Below the pieces are notes generated by a model. It did no database searches, was not told where the DNA came from, and saw only the letters and a list, made by a program, of their open reading frames with translations. From contig NW_020312968.1 in NCBI RefSeq assembly GCF_003265705.1, positions 6,417,987 through 6,481,986 of the forward strand: a stretch of DNA of 64,000 bases, given 5' to 3'. The position numbers were made by a program, and so were the translations under genes. How positions within the stretch are numbered: the first letter of the stretch is position 1; every line of letters begins with the position of its first letter. Source of the DNA: Callorhinus ursinus. Taxonomy: Eukaryota > Chordata > Mammalia > Carnivora > Otariidae. Positions 25,055 to 36,030 of this stretch are shown piece by piece.

Positions 25055-25680
25055 TTATTGATTGAGTTCACCCATCTAAGCCACACGCTGTCCTAGTTTC
25101 TGGGGCTATCACGGTGGCAAAACACAGTCGGTTAATATCCCAGTGGATGGGACAGATTCAGAGACATCCTAGTGTGGTAAGAGCCCACACAGTCTTATGG
25201 GGTCTGGGAAGGTTTCCAAGAATAAAGTCCTAGTAAGGCTAAGACCTGAAGTAGTCATTGACCAAGAGAAAGAGGGAGGGGGGGGAGAAAAAAAAGGAAG
25301 AAAAGAAAAATAAATGGAGAATTTTACAGGTAGAGAAAAGTAGTATAATAGCATATTCTAATCTACAAAAGCAAGAGAGCAAGTTGTGTTCAGGGAAATA
25401 ATGTCATGTGATGAAGCTCCGCATTTATAGGCAGGGAAGTGAGCGGTGAGCAGGGAGGTAAGCAAGACCTTCACAGTGAAGCAAATTTAACACTCTATGC
25501 TAAAAAGCTTGACTTTTAGCATCCAGAGCACAATGGGGAGGCACTCACAAGGTATTAGCAGCAAGGTGACAACCAGATTTGTGTTTCAGAAGGATTTGTC
25601 TGGCCCTGTGGAAAAAGGATTAGAAGGACCAAGCTACAGGCAAGATACATCATAGGGACCAATCTTGAGGCAGTCTAGTC
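25055..25680 (-). mobile_element. Long L2 fragment
   Basis: Reversed L2 text runs in order: 'gtcctagtttctggggctat', 'ctggccctgtggaaaaagga' and 'cttgacttttagcatccaga'. A purine-rich tract (25259-25318) with G8 interrupts the middle. Confidence 0.75.
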
Positions 25681-26225
25681 TGTCTGCATTTCTTGTTCCT
25701 TTCCTATAAGGGAATGTCTCGAGTGCTCATTCAACCATTTTCAACTACAATGGGGACTTTTTTTTTCCCAAATAATTATCATAGAAACACAACTTGGAGA
25801 ACTATCTCATAATTATATGGAAACAAGTCGCTAAAGTCATTAGGTCTAACCCCTGCCTTCCATATAAACCAATGTCTTAAAGTCAAGAACATTTACCTAA
25901 CCATTATTTCTCTCATATGTTGCAGTTGCCGTAGATGAGCTATTCTAGTATTTTCTTGCTCTTATAAATAACTCCACAGCACAGTGCCTGGAAAACTATA
26001 GATGCTCGATAATAGCTGATGAAGGATTATTTAAGATAATCTCTTCTGATATTGTATAGACTAGTGTGGGTATAGAAAAACAATGGAATCCTTTTGCTAG
26101 CCAGTTTTTGCAAATATTTCTTCCTTAAAGAAAAGCTTTCCTTAAAATACTCCAGATCGATAAGATCCTTTCTCTAAGCAGTCGGTCAAGGTGGGAGAGT
26201 GTGTGTGTGTGATGGAGGGAGACTT
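25681..26225. other. Unique intergenic DNA
   Basis: Nothing recognised; a short (GT)n tract lies just to the right, at about 26199-26211. Confidence 0.5.
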
Positions 26226-26229
26226 TTAA

Positions 26230-26700
26230 AGAGTAACTTTTAACCGTAAACTTTGGCATCAAACTAATTTAACTCCAATCAATTCTATAATGGCAAAGCA
26301 CTTTGGACATGACCTCTCCCAGTGTTATGGAGGAGAAAGTGTTTCACCCCTAAGCGATTATTCCTGTTGTTCTACATCACTACATTTATGGAATCAGTCC
26401 TCCATTGTACTTGCCTCAAAATGCAGTGTCATTAATGTGATGCCTAATTGCACAAATATTTGTCTACAGCGTTACTGCCCACATACCAAACATGTAAAAA
26501 TCAAAGGCTGCCTTAATCTTGGCTTTGAAACCAAGATTGCTTCAGGCAAAGTTGAAAGTCGCTGAAATTTCTTTCAGCAGGACCCGCTGATTGGTTCACA
26601 ACTATCTGCAAACTGCGGTGGGGATCTATTAGTCTACTCACGTTATATTTAATGCAGAAGACTTTATCAGTTACTCCGTAACATTTGCATTAAAATAATT
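26230..26700. other. Candidate conserved non-coding block with a perfect hairpin
   Basis: Repeat-free, with mixed composition. At 26515-26538 there is a perfect 8-bp inverted repeat, AATCTTGG and CCAAGATT around an 8-base spacer. A CCAAT-type 'gattgg' lies at 26590-26595. No coding family is seen in its frames. Confidence 0.3.
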
Positions 26701-26869
26701 TTTTTTAAGTAGGAAACACGTTAATATTTAATTTGCCCATGTTATATATGTCATTTGAGTCAGATTATTATCATCCATGGCAAATAAGTACCTAATGAGT
26801 AGTTTGGGAGTATAAAGTTCACATGGAATCAAGCATGACAGAGATTGAAAGGCAGGCCCATCTAGTCCA

Positions 26870-27015
26870 AAGCATTTTTTTCTCAGCTGGGGACACAGAG
26901 GACTTGAAAGTTCAAGTGCCTCCACCTGCCCAGGCTCGCATGGCTGATTTTCAGAGGGATGGAACTGGGACCCTAGACTCCTAACTTAAATCAGGACTCT
27001 CTTCACTCCATCATG
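26870..27015 (-). mobile_element. MIR/MIR3-like fragment
   Basis: 'cagctggggacacagaggac', 'gcatggctga' and 'gggaccctagactcct' resemble the reversed MIR3 region. It is diverged. Confidence 0.5.
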
Positions 27016-28490
27016 CATCTCAATGGTTATGTTGGGATTTTATAAATTGGAGCAGTTAATAGACTGTGAACTACTGAAGAAGAAAAAAACAGTCCTTTGC
27101 AAGGAAGGGCTTTACATTTTAACCAATTATAGCCATTGACCTCTATGGAGGATATTTTCCTTTATTTGCCTGCTTTTTACTTCCCAATGCCAATAATTAG
27201 CTAAAATTTCACAAATGAGTGTGAACTTGATGTGTATAATTTTGTGTTCCCTAGTAGCTATATATACCCAAATTAACCCTTTTGGGGAAAGGCTTTGAGG
27301 ATAATTCTTAACATAATCATTGACTAGCTTTCATAGGTTGTTTGCCTAATTGGTAACTCCTGTGATATATTAACCCACATTGTCTATTCACTTGATTCCC
27401 TAACCCAGGGAAGGTATCTAAATAAGGACTGAATTCTTTTTTCTCTCAAAGCCTTTTTCGTTTAACAGGATGACTTGGTTCAGAACAGGCTCAGACAATA
27501 TAATTTATGCATAGTCTCCTAAAATACAGAGCAAAAGACACCCCAATGGATATTCTAAGATCATACAAGATCCTGGGGAAAGGTGTATAAACATAGATCC
27601 TCTATTACATCACTATGAAATGCCTAGGAGTAAAGAATTGCAAGGGCTTGTGACTTTGAACCTAGCTCTTCCTAAGAAATCATAATTTTTGTGAGAATTC
27701 TCTTCACTAAACATTCTTCCCATCAGACTGTTTGACGCAAAGAGTCATCCAACCATGGCCCCAGATTTGAAGAGACAACTGAAAAGAGTACCCCGCTGAT
27801 GACAGAGCCCCGCCATTTCTCTTCAAAAGTTTGTTCCTTGAGTCATGGCTGCTTCTGTCTCACGAATCTACTATCAGGGTACCTATTCCCATGACAGCGG
27901 CTTTTCGGGGACAATTACTTTCAGCAGCATTAATTTTTTTTTCCAGGAAATACTTAATGAGCTAACATATTATGTGATATGTTATTTTCCATATGACATA
28001 TTTAATATTGTATATAGTATATCATATAAGCATAACTGAAAAAAATATTGAAATAATGCTATAGTCCACGTGAATCTATTAGAGTCTACCACCTTTTTTT
28101 TTAAATGCTGATCTCCATCCACTTTTGACAGTTAATTTGACTGATTATTTGATTTGTCATTTAAAAATACTGTTTTGAGCCAAATTAATTTTTTTAAAGG
28201 CCTGGTAAAAATAATTTGTAGGCCTTGTTCATGATTTTTGGTTTTATCTTATAAGTCACAAGAAGTTGTTGAAGAGTTTCAAGCAAAAAAATGCGGCGAT
28301 CTTTTGGTATTTTATTTTGTACCCAATTAACATTTTAATTAAGGGTAACAAACAATAATTAAAAAGATGACATTTTAATTAATTTTCTCGAGTAAAAACA
28401 GCCGGATGAAAATTATTGCTAAGTCTGATTTAAATATTTCTCCTTGCAAAAACAGTGACCTCAAACTACCCATGGTCAGAAACATTCCCC
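27016..28490. other. Unique AT-rich intergenic DNA
   Basis: No recognised gene or repeat. Confidence 0.5.
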
Positions 28491-28492
28491 AC

Positions 28493-28858
28493 TTTTTTCC
28501 AGCTTTATTGAAATTGACATACAATATTTTGTAAGTTCCAGGTGTACAACGTGTTGGTTTTTTGTGCATATATATTGCAAAACAGTTACCACCGTAGTGT
28601 TAGCGAACACCTTCATCCCATCATGCAATACTATTTCTCTTCTGTGGGGAGAACATTTAAGATCTACTCTCTCAGCAACTTTCAGGTATATAGTACAGTT
28701 TTATAAACTATAGTCACAACGCTGGACATGAGATCCCCAGAATTTATTCATCTTATGACTGGAAGTCTGTCCTCTTTGACCAACATATGCCCATTTCCCC
28801 CAACCCTTAGCCCCTGGTAACCACCATTCTAGTCTCTCTTTTCCTTTTGGTATCCTAA
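28493..28858 (-). mobile_element. L1M 3' UTR fragment
   Basis: Reversed L1M UTR: 'agctttattgaaattgaca', 'ttccaggtgtacaacgtg', 'agcccctggtaaccaccat' and 'tcttttccttttggt'. Confidence 0.85.
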
Positions 28859-29190
28859 AAGACAGTGCTGGCTGTGCCATGGATCATGGCTTGGAGGAGA
28901 TGGAGACACCCCAGGCGTCCACCATCTGTAGGAGAGCCTGGAGCCTAACTGAGCAGCAGAGGGGGATCTGCTTCTCCTTATCATGACTCAGCTCCAAGTG
29001 TCCAGGAAGCAAGTGGAAGTCCAGATTTTAAGATGGTGATTTTCACATGAGCAAAGGTCAGATCAAGGAAACAAGGAAGTATGGCAAGGGGGTTATGAAA
29101 TTAGTCTAGTGTTTTGGCGCTGGAGTTGAGAAACTTCAAACTCTATAGCCTCCTGGTATGTAGAGTATTTTGTTGTCCGAGTTACTTATT
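28859..29190. other. Unique intergenic DNA
   Basis: Mixed composition; nothing recognised. Confidence 0.5.
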
Positions 29191-29194
29191 TTAG

Positions 29195-29330
29195 TCACTC
29201 AAGTATTTGTTCATTCAAGTGTATCAAACAATTACTATGTATCAAGATTGTGCTAAGTGTCAGGGATTTAGAGGAATAAGGCAAATTCTTGGCCCTGAAA
29301 AAGATTCACACATCTTTTCCTGAAAGAAAA
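29195..29330 (-). mobile_element. L2 3' end
   Basis: 'gtatttgttcattcaagtg' and 'aattactatgtatcaagatt' are the reversed L2 tail, followed by 'attcttggccctgaaaaaga'. Confidence 0.65.
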
Positions 29331-29437
29331 TAAATCTTTTGTTTTCAGTATTTATTTCCCTTTTGCACTTCCTATGTACTTAGTAAAACTCAGAAAATCT
29401 AGCCTGGCTTTGTTTTACTGACAGGAACCTCTAGTAT

Positions 29438-29548
29438 AAAAAAAAAAGAAAGAAGGAAAGGAAAGGAAGAAAGAAAGAAAGAGAAGAAAGGAAGGAAGAA
29501 AGAAAGAGAAAGAAAGAAAAAAAGAAAGAAAAAGAAAAAGAAAAAATA
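29438..29548 (+). repeat. Polypurine (GAAA/GGAA) tract
   Basis: About 110 bases containing only A and G, built from GAAA, GGAA and GAAAA units. Confidence 0.95.
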
Positions 29549-30537
29549 CTCAGCACCATGGGAAAGGAGAAACTTGAGAGAACAAATCTGGAGCCACTTG
29601 GTTCCAAATGGATCTCCCTATGGAGACTGGGCCTTTAGTAAAAAAAAAAACCTTTTGAGGTTCTGTATTTTTTTTAGAGAGTTGGCATTCCCTTAATCCT
29701 ACATCATAATCTTAGTATATGTCTTTTCAAAACATGCTGGGTAACTACTGAGAAAATCAGTTGTTTGTCAGCAAGAAGCGAAAGATGAATGAAAGACACT
29801 TTCCATTATTCATAAACACAACTCTCTAAATGTATTTAAGCCATCAGTAAGTAATGCTGGCAACAGCTGAAACAGGTTTACAAAATACTAAAGGACATAT
29901 GATAAAGATCTGAGCAGTAACATAGAACAGAAATGAGGGTTATTCAAAGCACACTTTCCCCCAAACTCCAGCACACACAATAACTCCCTCTGTGAATAGC
30001 AGGCTTCGGTGGAGGATCAAAGAACTAACACTTGAGACTCTATCAAGAAATCTGGTCGTTAAAGAGCCAAAAATGTAGATCAGAATCTTCTTTCAGATTA
30101 ACTCAGGATCTGAAGCAGAAGAAAAATGGGCAAAATAACTTTCCAGTGAAGTGAAGAAGAAAACAAGTAAAATAAAAGAAAACCATAATCTATAGTTCAA
30201 AGTAGACATTTAAAATATGGACAGTCAAATATTGTATCTATTACCTGCAGACTGTCTCGTTCCTCCCTAAATTGCTGATTATTTGTCCCACAGTCCTGAA
30301 AATTATAAAGCCACTACAGAAAGTTTAAAGTGCTGAGAAACAAGGAAGTTCTGGAAACTCTTCAATAATCCTGGTTATTATCACTGCAGGGGAACTGGGT
30401 TAAACGGCAAACCATTCTTGGGTATTCAGTATTTCTATATGTGGTTTGTCATACCTAATGAATACTTCTTTTTTGCTTCTTAAACTTGCAGATTAAAATA
30501 GTAAAATGAAATGATCTCTAAGGCATTTTTCAACTTT
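29549..30537. other. Unique AT-rich intergenic DNA
   Basis: Nothing recognised. Confidence 0.5.
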
Positions 30538-30555
30538 AAGACCTTATACATTCAA

Positions 30556-30734
30556 GGGGCGCCTGCGTGGCTCAGTCGGTTAAGTGGCTACCTTCGACTC
30601 AGGTCATGATCCCAGGATCCTGGGGTGGAGCCCCGCTTCAGGCTCCCTGCTCAGCGGGGAGCCAGCTTCTCCCTCTGCTCCTCACCTCGCTCGCTTTCTC
30701 TCAAATAAACAAATGAACAAAATCTTTAAAAAAA
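30556..30734 (+). mobile_element. SINEC, full length
   Basis: The head is 'ggggcgcctgcgtggctcag', the pyrimidine tract is short, and the tail is A-rich. A long duplication flanks it: 'aagaccttatacattcaa' (30538-30555) against 'aagaccttacacattcaa' (30735-30752), 17 of 18 identical. Confidence 0.96.
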
Positions 30735-30784
30735 AAGACCTTACACATTCAAGACTTTGGAAGGATATACTACTTGGTTAGAAA

Positions 30785-30902
30785 ATATATATATTTTTTT
30801 CAGATATATATTCTATATATATATGTGAAAAAATATTTTCTATACGAAATACTGAAAATAATATTCTATATGAAAAGAAAATATATATATATATATGAAA
30901 AA
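30785..30902. repeat. AT dinucleotide-rich tract
   Basis: Interrupted (AT)n runs separated by 'gtgaaaaaatattttctata'-type A/T blocks. Several segments are self-complementary and could form cruciforms. Confidence 0.85.
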
Positions 30903-32075
30903 ATCTGTCATTAAAGAACATGCCTAAACTGTAACATTTCTGATAGAGACAGAGCTCTGAATGCTACCACCATCTAGATGGATAATTAATACGTTAAATA
31001 AAAGCCCCAAATGGGCATTTGACTTCATACAGCCTCTGCTGACAAAGGTCATGTCTTTAACCTGAGGAAAATGTAGTCTTCCCTGGATTTAATCTGTATG
31101 TTAGGGCTTGACCTTTCATTTCTTGCACAGTGAGTCAGCATTATTTGGTGCTGGTAAAGAACTTAAACGAATTCTCACACCAGCTGTTATACAACCCATA
31201 AAAATAAAATCTATACCCTTCTTTGTTCCCATGGCATTCTGATAACCTTGCATCTCATTACTACCCCAAAGACCATTATGTATGCTCTTTCACAAGAGTG
31301 CATACATCTTGTGTATACATCCACCTGAGGTCCTGTTTATATTTGGTTGCTGTGTGGTTTGCACCAAAACTCCAAATCAAACTTGACTTATAGACACAAA
31401 ACCTAGGAAACACAAGTGAGCTCCGTGTGACTACGTTGTTTTGTATGTGAAGAGTGCTTCCTACAAATCTGTGGAGATAATCACTTCTATTTGACGGGAC
31501 TGGTGGGGGCCTTGCTCTGAGGAAGAGGCTACATAGTTAAAAAAAAAAAAAAGTGGACGTGCCTGATCATAATAGTTCAAGTCTTGCTAAAATGGTTGCC
31601 TTTTGTTATCTAACAATCATTTTGTGGCTACTCATGAGAGGGAAACATCGTGGAAGAGATTGGAACATTATTTCAAGCATATGAGTTCATGAACATATAA
31701 TATCCTAGTTTATCTAAAGCGTGTGAATCTTGAAGCCACTGTTCACCTATCAGTAGGTAGAAATGTAGACTGTTGGATGGGAGCCAGTAGATCTAAGTGC
31801 TAGAAGGAAATACTTTTAATGTACTCCATTATTCAGGCTTATAATCTGTTGGATTGTTATATAACATTTCACTTCACTATTTGAAAATGCTTCCAAACCA
31901 CAGAATGTCTTCAGCATTGCAAATAAGTCACTGTGCCAACATACTTCTGCCACCCTGTTGAGCCACATTATTAGATGAGTTCTCCCACAAAGTATTTTTT
32001 AAGGGACTAGATTCCCTTGGTTGGAAACATCATACTTTCAATAACTTTTTCACATAAAAATCCGGGGTCTTATTT
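30903..32075. other. Unique intergenic DNA
   Basis: No recognised gene or repeat; A14 at 31539-31552. Confidence 0.5.
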
Positions 32076-32079
32076 CATG

Positions 32080-32700
32080 CATGCATTCAGTTAATCTACA
32101 TGTGTCTGGTCAGGCATTTGCTAGAAACTTAGGGCAAAGTGTAGTGAAGAAAGTAAAGACAATTAAGGAGTGGTTCCCATCCTCAAGCTTCTCAAAGTCA
32201 AGGATAGGAAGCAGACACACAACCATAATTATAAGACCATGTGATTAAGATTATAGGCAAGGTCAGTACAAAGTGCTGTAACAATAGAGGGGTTAGCAAC
32301 TGACTGGTGGATCCTAAAAAGACTCGAAGAGGTAGAACAGAAGCTGGGAATTGAAATAATGTTTAAGCTAGTCACAGAAGAGGAATTAGGGCTTGCACGA
32401 TAGAGGGTGCAATATTATAAATTATAGAATCTTAAAAGATTAAAGTATATTAAGAACATTAAGGCGATGATGGTTTATACGGTAATGGTGTTTTACAACC
32501 TAAAATATGTTAAGGAGGATATGGGAGATGACAGGGAAGGTAGAATGAGTTCTCAGTCTGTGTACCTATGCACCAGGCAAGAGCGTTGTGCTTATCCCAC
32601 AAGAACCTGGAAAGCTTGGAAGGTGTTTTGAGCAGGAAACTAGAGACATGATTATAATTTTATTTTAAAGTGATCATTTTGGAGGTCATATTTAGTAAAC
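32080..32700 (-). mobile_element. L2 fragment, left part
   Basis: Reversed L2: 'tgcatgcattcagttaatc', 'ggttcccatcctcaagctt', 'gtgttttgagcaggaaacta' and 'aaagtgatcattttggagg'. It appears to continue at 33191 after an insertion. Confidence 0.6.
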
Positions 32701-32702
32701 AT

Positions 32703-33183
32703 CTATTAATTTTCCGCTGGACGCACCAGCCTTTGTTTTAAAGACTGCCCCTTCTTCCCTGCTCCTTGTGATGCTGGTAGGGCTGGCAAACTCTAAGTCT
32801 TCACCTCTCTCCCCAAGGAGGTTAGGCACATGGCACAAGCTTGCTAATCAAAGTGGTCCAGGAGAGACCCTGACCCAAGAGAGGGTGATATAGGCCTTTG
32901 GGAGGAAGGAAGGTAGATGGCATCCATGCTATGGGACATCATGCTGGTTTCTCTAGGATTTCTAGTGGAAAGACTCACGTAAGCCTATGCTCCTTGCCCG
33001 TCTTTGTTACTCTGTGGTCAGAACCTGCCCTTAGGAGGTCAAGGGTGAAGACAGAGTTGAAGGATGGGGAGAGAGAATTCCTATGGCTTCATTTGAACCC
33101 TTGTCTCCAACTAAGTTTAAAGTCAACTCTATTCTTCAATTCTTAGATTCAATAAATTATTTCTGTTGTTGTTATTGATTTCA
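32703..33183. mobile_element. Unidentified insertion inside L2 (possible LTR-like)
   Basis: It interrupts an L2 and is flanked by 'taaacat' on both sides (32696-32702, 33184-33190). The right end 'caataaattatttctgttg' resembles the polyadenylation end of MaLR-type LTRs in + orientation. The family is not established. Confidence 0.35.
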
Positions 33184-33190
33184 TAAACAT

Positions 33191-33430
33191 AGTTCCATTG
33201 TGATTCCTGTTTTTGTCGTTGAAAATGTTCTCACTAACGCAGAGTAAACATCAGATAAGAGTGGCAGCAGAAAGAGGTACCGAGTGGAATGAAAGTAATC
33301 TAGATGAGCAAAGATAAGGGCCTGAACTAAGACAATGGAGCTAAAGAAGAGAGGATATGTCCAAATGTATGACTCCTGAATGAACAAGATTCAGTGAGTT
33401 ATTAGATGTGAGAGAGAATGAAGAGTGACA
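33191..33430 (-). mobile_element. L2 fragment, right part
   Basis: 'gataagagtggcagcagaaa' and 'agatgtgagagagaatgaag' fit the next part of the reversed L2 consensus. Confidence 0.5.
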
Positions 33431-34340
33431 GATGTTATCTATAAAACACTCTTCACCATAACATCGAAGCAAGTGAAAGGGTGCATTCTTAACTAAAATG
33501 AATGAATGAAAAAGCAGGATATGCTTTAGTTCTTCTTGGGGCTCAGTCCCAGGAAATCCATAGGGTGTATTGAACCCTGGTGAATAGCCAATATGAAGAA
33601 ACAGAGGCCGTGTGTACGTTTCCCCCCCGCCCCGGTACTCCAGGAGTCAAGTTCCAAGCCCGGTGTAATTAGTTAACATAGCACTTGATGTTCCTTCATC
33701 TAAAAGCTCGGCCCTGTCAGATGTGACATGCCAGCTAAGCTGAGTGCCCACAAAAAGATGAGGATGACTCACTGTGTTCTGCTTCTATGTTTGCCACTGC
33801 TTTGAATGGGATAGAAACTTAAACCCTCATCTTTGAAGCCGATCTCTGTGGGTAACTCCAAGCAGAGCAGTAATTCAATCTCCAGTTCCCAGAGGTATAA
33901 GTGATAGTGATTTCAGAGAGATGATGCCACATCTGTGCCAAAGGCAGCTGGAAAAAAAACCCCTTGCCTCTATTCAAGAGCTCCAGATTAATCTTGTATG
34001 GTTTGTCCAATATGATGGAATAAAAAAAAAAACAAAAAACAGACTAAGCAAGGGCTTAAAATAGATGTTAGCTCTTAGAAAAAAAGAAATCAAGTTATAC
34101 AGTACGTGGTACAAGTCTGTAACCTCTAAAGAGCCCATTCAAATTTTCGTGTAAAACACCCAACTTCAATGTAAAGAAAACAAGCAGGGGGCCCGCTCAT
34201 GAAGGGACGTGCATAGTAATGACTCAAGGTACCCGGTTTAGCCTCATGGGCAATCAAATAAGTGTTTAATAAAACCAAGACAAAGTATCATTTCATTAAT
34301 AACAACGTGAAGGCAGGAAATTAAAATGTTTAAGTGAACC
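33431..34340. other. Unique intergenic DNA
   Basis: No recognised gene; a C/G-rich run 'cccccccgccccggtac' near 33625. Confidence 0.5.
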
Positions 34341-34344
34341 ATGT

Positions 34345-34740
34345 AGTATTATTACTCTCTGTCAATATGCCTATTCCTGCGATTATGTCCCCAGGATATT
34401 ATTCAGCATAAGAAAAAGGTATATGCATAAAATGTCTATTATGGAACTGTCTATAACATCAAAAAATATTAGGAAAAGTTTGACTCACAAAGAGTAGGGA
34501 ATGAATAGACAAAAATGTTCCAAAAATGTGAATAGGCACAAATATTATAGTTATAAAGCAGTTGGAAATATGAAAAATAAGGTAACTTTTGAAATAGAAA
34601 TAGAGTATACAAAATCGTGTATACACTATGTAGACAAAAAGTATACATTTAGACAAAGACTACGTTGGCTCAAATAAAGTAAACAGAAACAAATAATACG
34701 TGTATTGAGACTTAATTTATGACTGAAAGTAAAAGAAGGA
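34345..34740 (+). mobile_element. Old L1/HAL1 3' fragment
   Basis: 'ggaactgtctataacatcaa' and 'tagggaatgaatagacaaaa' follow the L1 ORF2 tail in which single-copy words for 'conserved end' are still readable. It is strongly decayed. Confidence 0.5.
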
Positions 34741-34744
34741 CAAA

Positions 34745-35203
34745 GAGGAACAACTACTCAACAAATAGTGCTGGATAACACAAAGGCAAAATCAATTCTG
34801 GGTAAATTGAAAAAAAAGAAAACTTTAATATGAAATGTAAAACTGAAAATTTTTCTGACTTCAGGGCAAGGAAACACTCCTTCAGTTGTACAGTAAAAGC
34901 ATTTGCCATAGAAGAAAACTAACACCCAATTAATCTCATGAAAATAAGAAACTCCTGTTAATCCAAAGACACCCTGAAAGGGGTAAAAATACATGCCACA
35001 AATTGAGAGGAGATATTTGTAACATATAACTGACAAGGACTAGTATGCAAGATACAACAAGAATTGAAAATTGGGTAGAAGTCATGAATGTATACTTCAT
35101 AAATGAAGAAATATAAGTAGCCATTAAATAAGTGAAAAGATTCTCAAACTCATTAATAATCAAGCACTTATAACTTAAAAACACACTGAGATATATTTCA
35201 TAC
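34745..35203 (+). mobile_element. Old L1 ORF2 fragment, left part
   Basis: 'caacaaatagtgctggataa', 'agatatttgtaacatataac', 'gacaaggactagtatgcaag' and 'ctgagatatatttcatacc' appear in the order of an L1 ORF2 middle-to-late region. Confidence 0.75.
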
Positions 35204-35321
35204 CAAGGTTGCTATATACAGTTGCATGGATTGTGCACTGCACAACTCCAGGGAGCATCATTCCTATGCACTCAGATGTGAATGTCACCCCCCTCAAACT
35301 GTGGAATGCATTGACCCTGTT
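35204..35321. mobile_element. Unidentified insertion of about 118 bp inside L1
   Basis: It splits the L1 sentence that resumes at 35322. The break is flanked by 'tttcatacc' and 'tttcacaaacc', a possible target-site duplication. The contents ('gtgcactgcacaactccagg') match nothing I recognise. Confidence 0.45.
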
Positions 35322-35458
35322 TCACAAACCCCAAACTGGCAGAAATTCAAAAGTCTGTAATATCAGCAAGGATGTGAAACAATAAGAATCTCAGTCACTG
35401 CTTACTGAAGTGTAAATTGGTTCAACCACTTTGAAGAACAGTTTGTCATTATCCAGGA
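35322..35458 (+). mobile_element. Old L1 ORF2 fragment, right part
   Basis: 'aaactggcagaaattcaaaa', 'gcaaggatgtgaaacaata' and 'gtgtaaattggttcaaccac' continue the L1 interrupted at 35204. Confidence 0.75.
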
Positions 35459-35609
35459 TGATTAATGGCAGGTTTAGAAGCAGAATGGGAAAGAATACTC
35501 AGTAGTGATGAACACACAATTGAGCAGATATTCAAAATAAAATGTGAAATAGCACTGATCAGCATAAAATTTTCCAGATGTACTTAGAAGCCTGGCAACA
35601 AAAGTGAGG

Positions 35610-35715
35610 AGAGCAGATAAAAAAACTGTAATATGTTACACTGTATGTTAACTAACTGGAATTTGAGGAAAAACTTAAAAAAATAAAAAAGATAAAAACA
35701 GATATAAAAAAAAAA
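35610..35715 (+). mobile_element. Short carnivore L1 3' terminus
   Basis: 'tgttacactgtatgttaact' then 'aactggaatttgaggaaaaac' (split here) is the terminal piece of carnivore L1, followed by an A-rich tail. It is a strongly 5'-truncated insertion. Confidence 0.7.
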
Positions 35716-35810
35716 ACCTGTCAGGATGGATGGGGTTAAGATCCTGAAGGACACAGGTACAGGTGAAGTTAAAATAATTATGCCTAGTGTTCACATTAGT
35801 ACACAGACTA

Positions 35811-36030
35811 AGACATGAGCCAACAAACTATGACTATGGACCAAATCCAGCCATTTCCTATTTTTGTAAATAAAATGTTACTGGAATACAGTTCCATCCA
35901 TCCATTTATGTAGACTCTATGACCACTTTAGCTCTACAGCAGTGAAGATTGAGTTGTGACAGAGATCATATGGCCTGCTAAGGCTAAAATATTTACTGTC
36001 TCATACATGGCGACAGTTTGCTAACCCCTA
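35811..36030. mobile_element. Non-autonomous hAT-type MER fossil, copy 2, near full length
   Basis: The left part is 'gagccaacaaactatgac' and 'ggaccaaatccagcc', then 'tttttgtaaataaaatgtta'. The right end is 'gacagtttgctaacccct'. Both termini are readable and inverted relative to each other. Confidence 0.7.
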
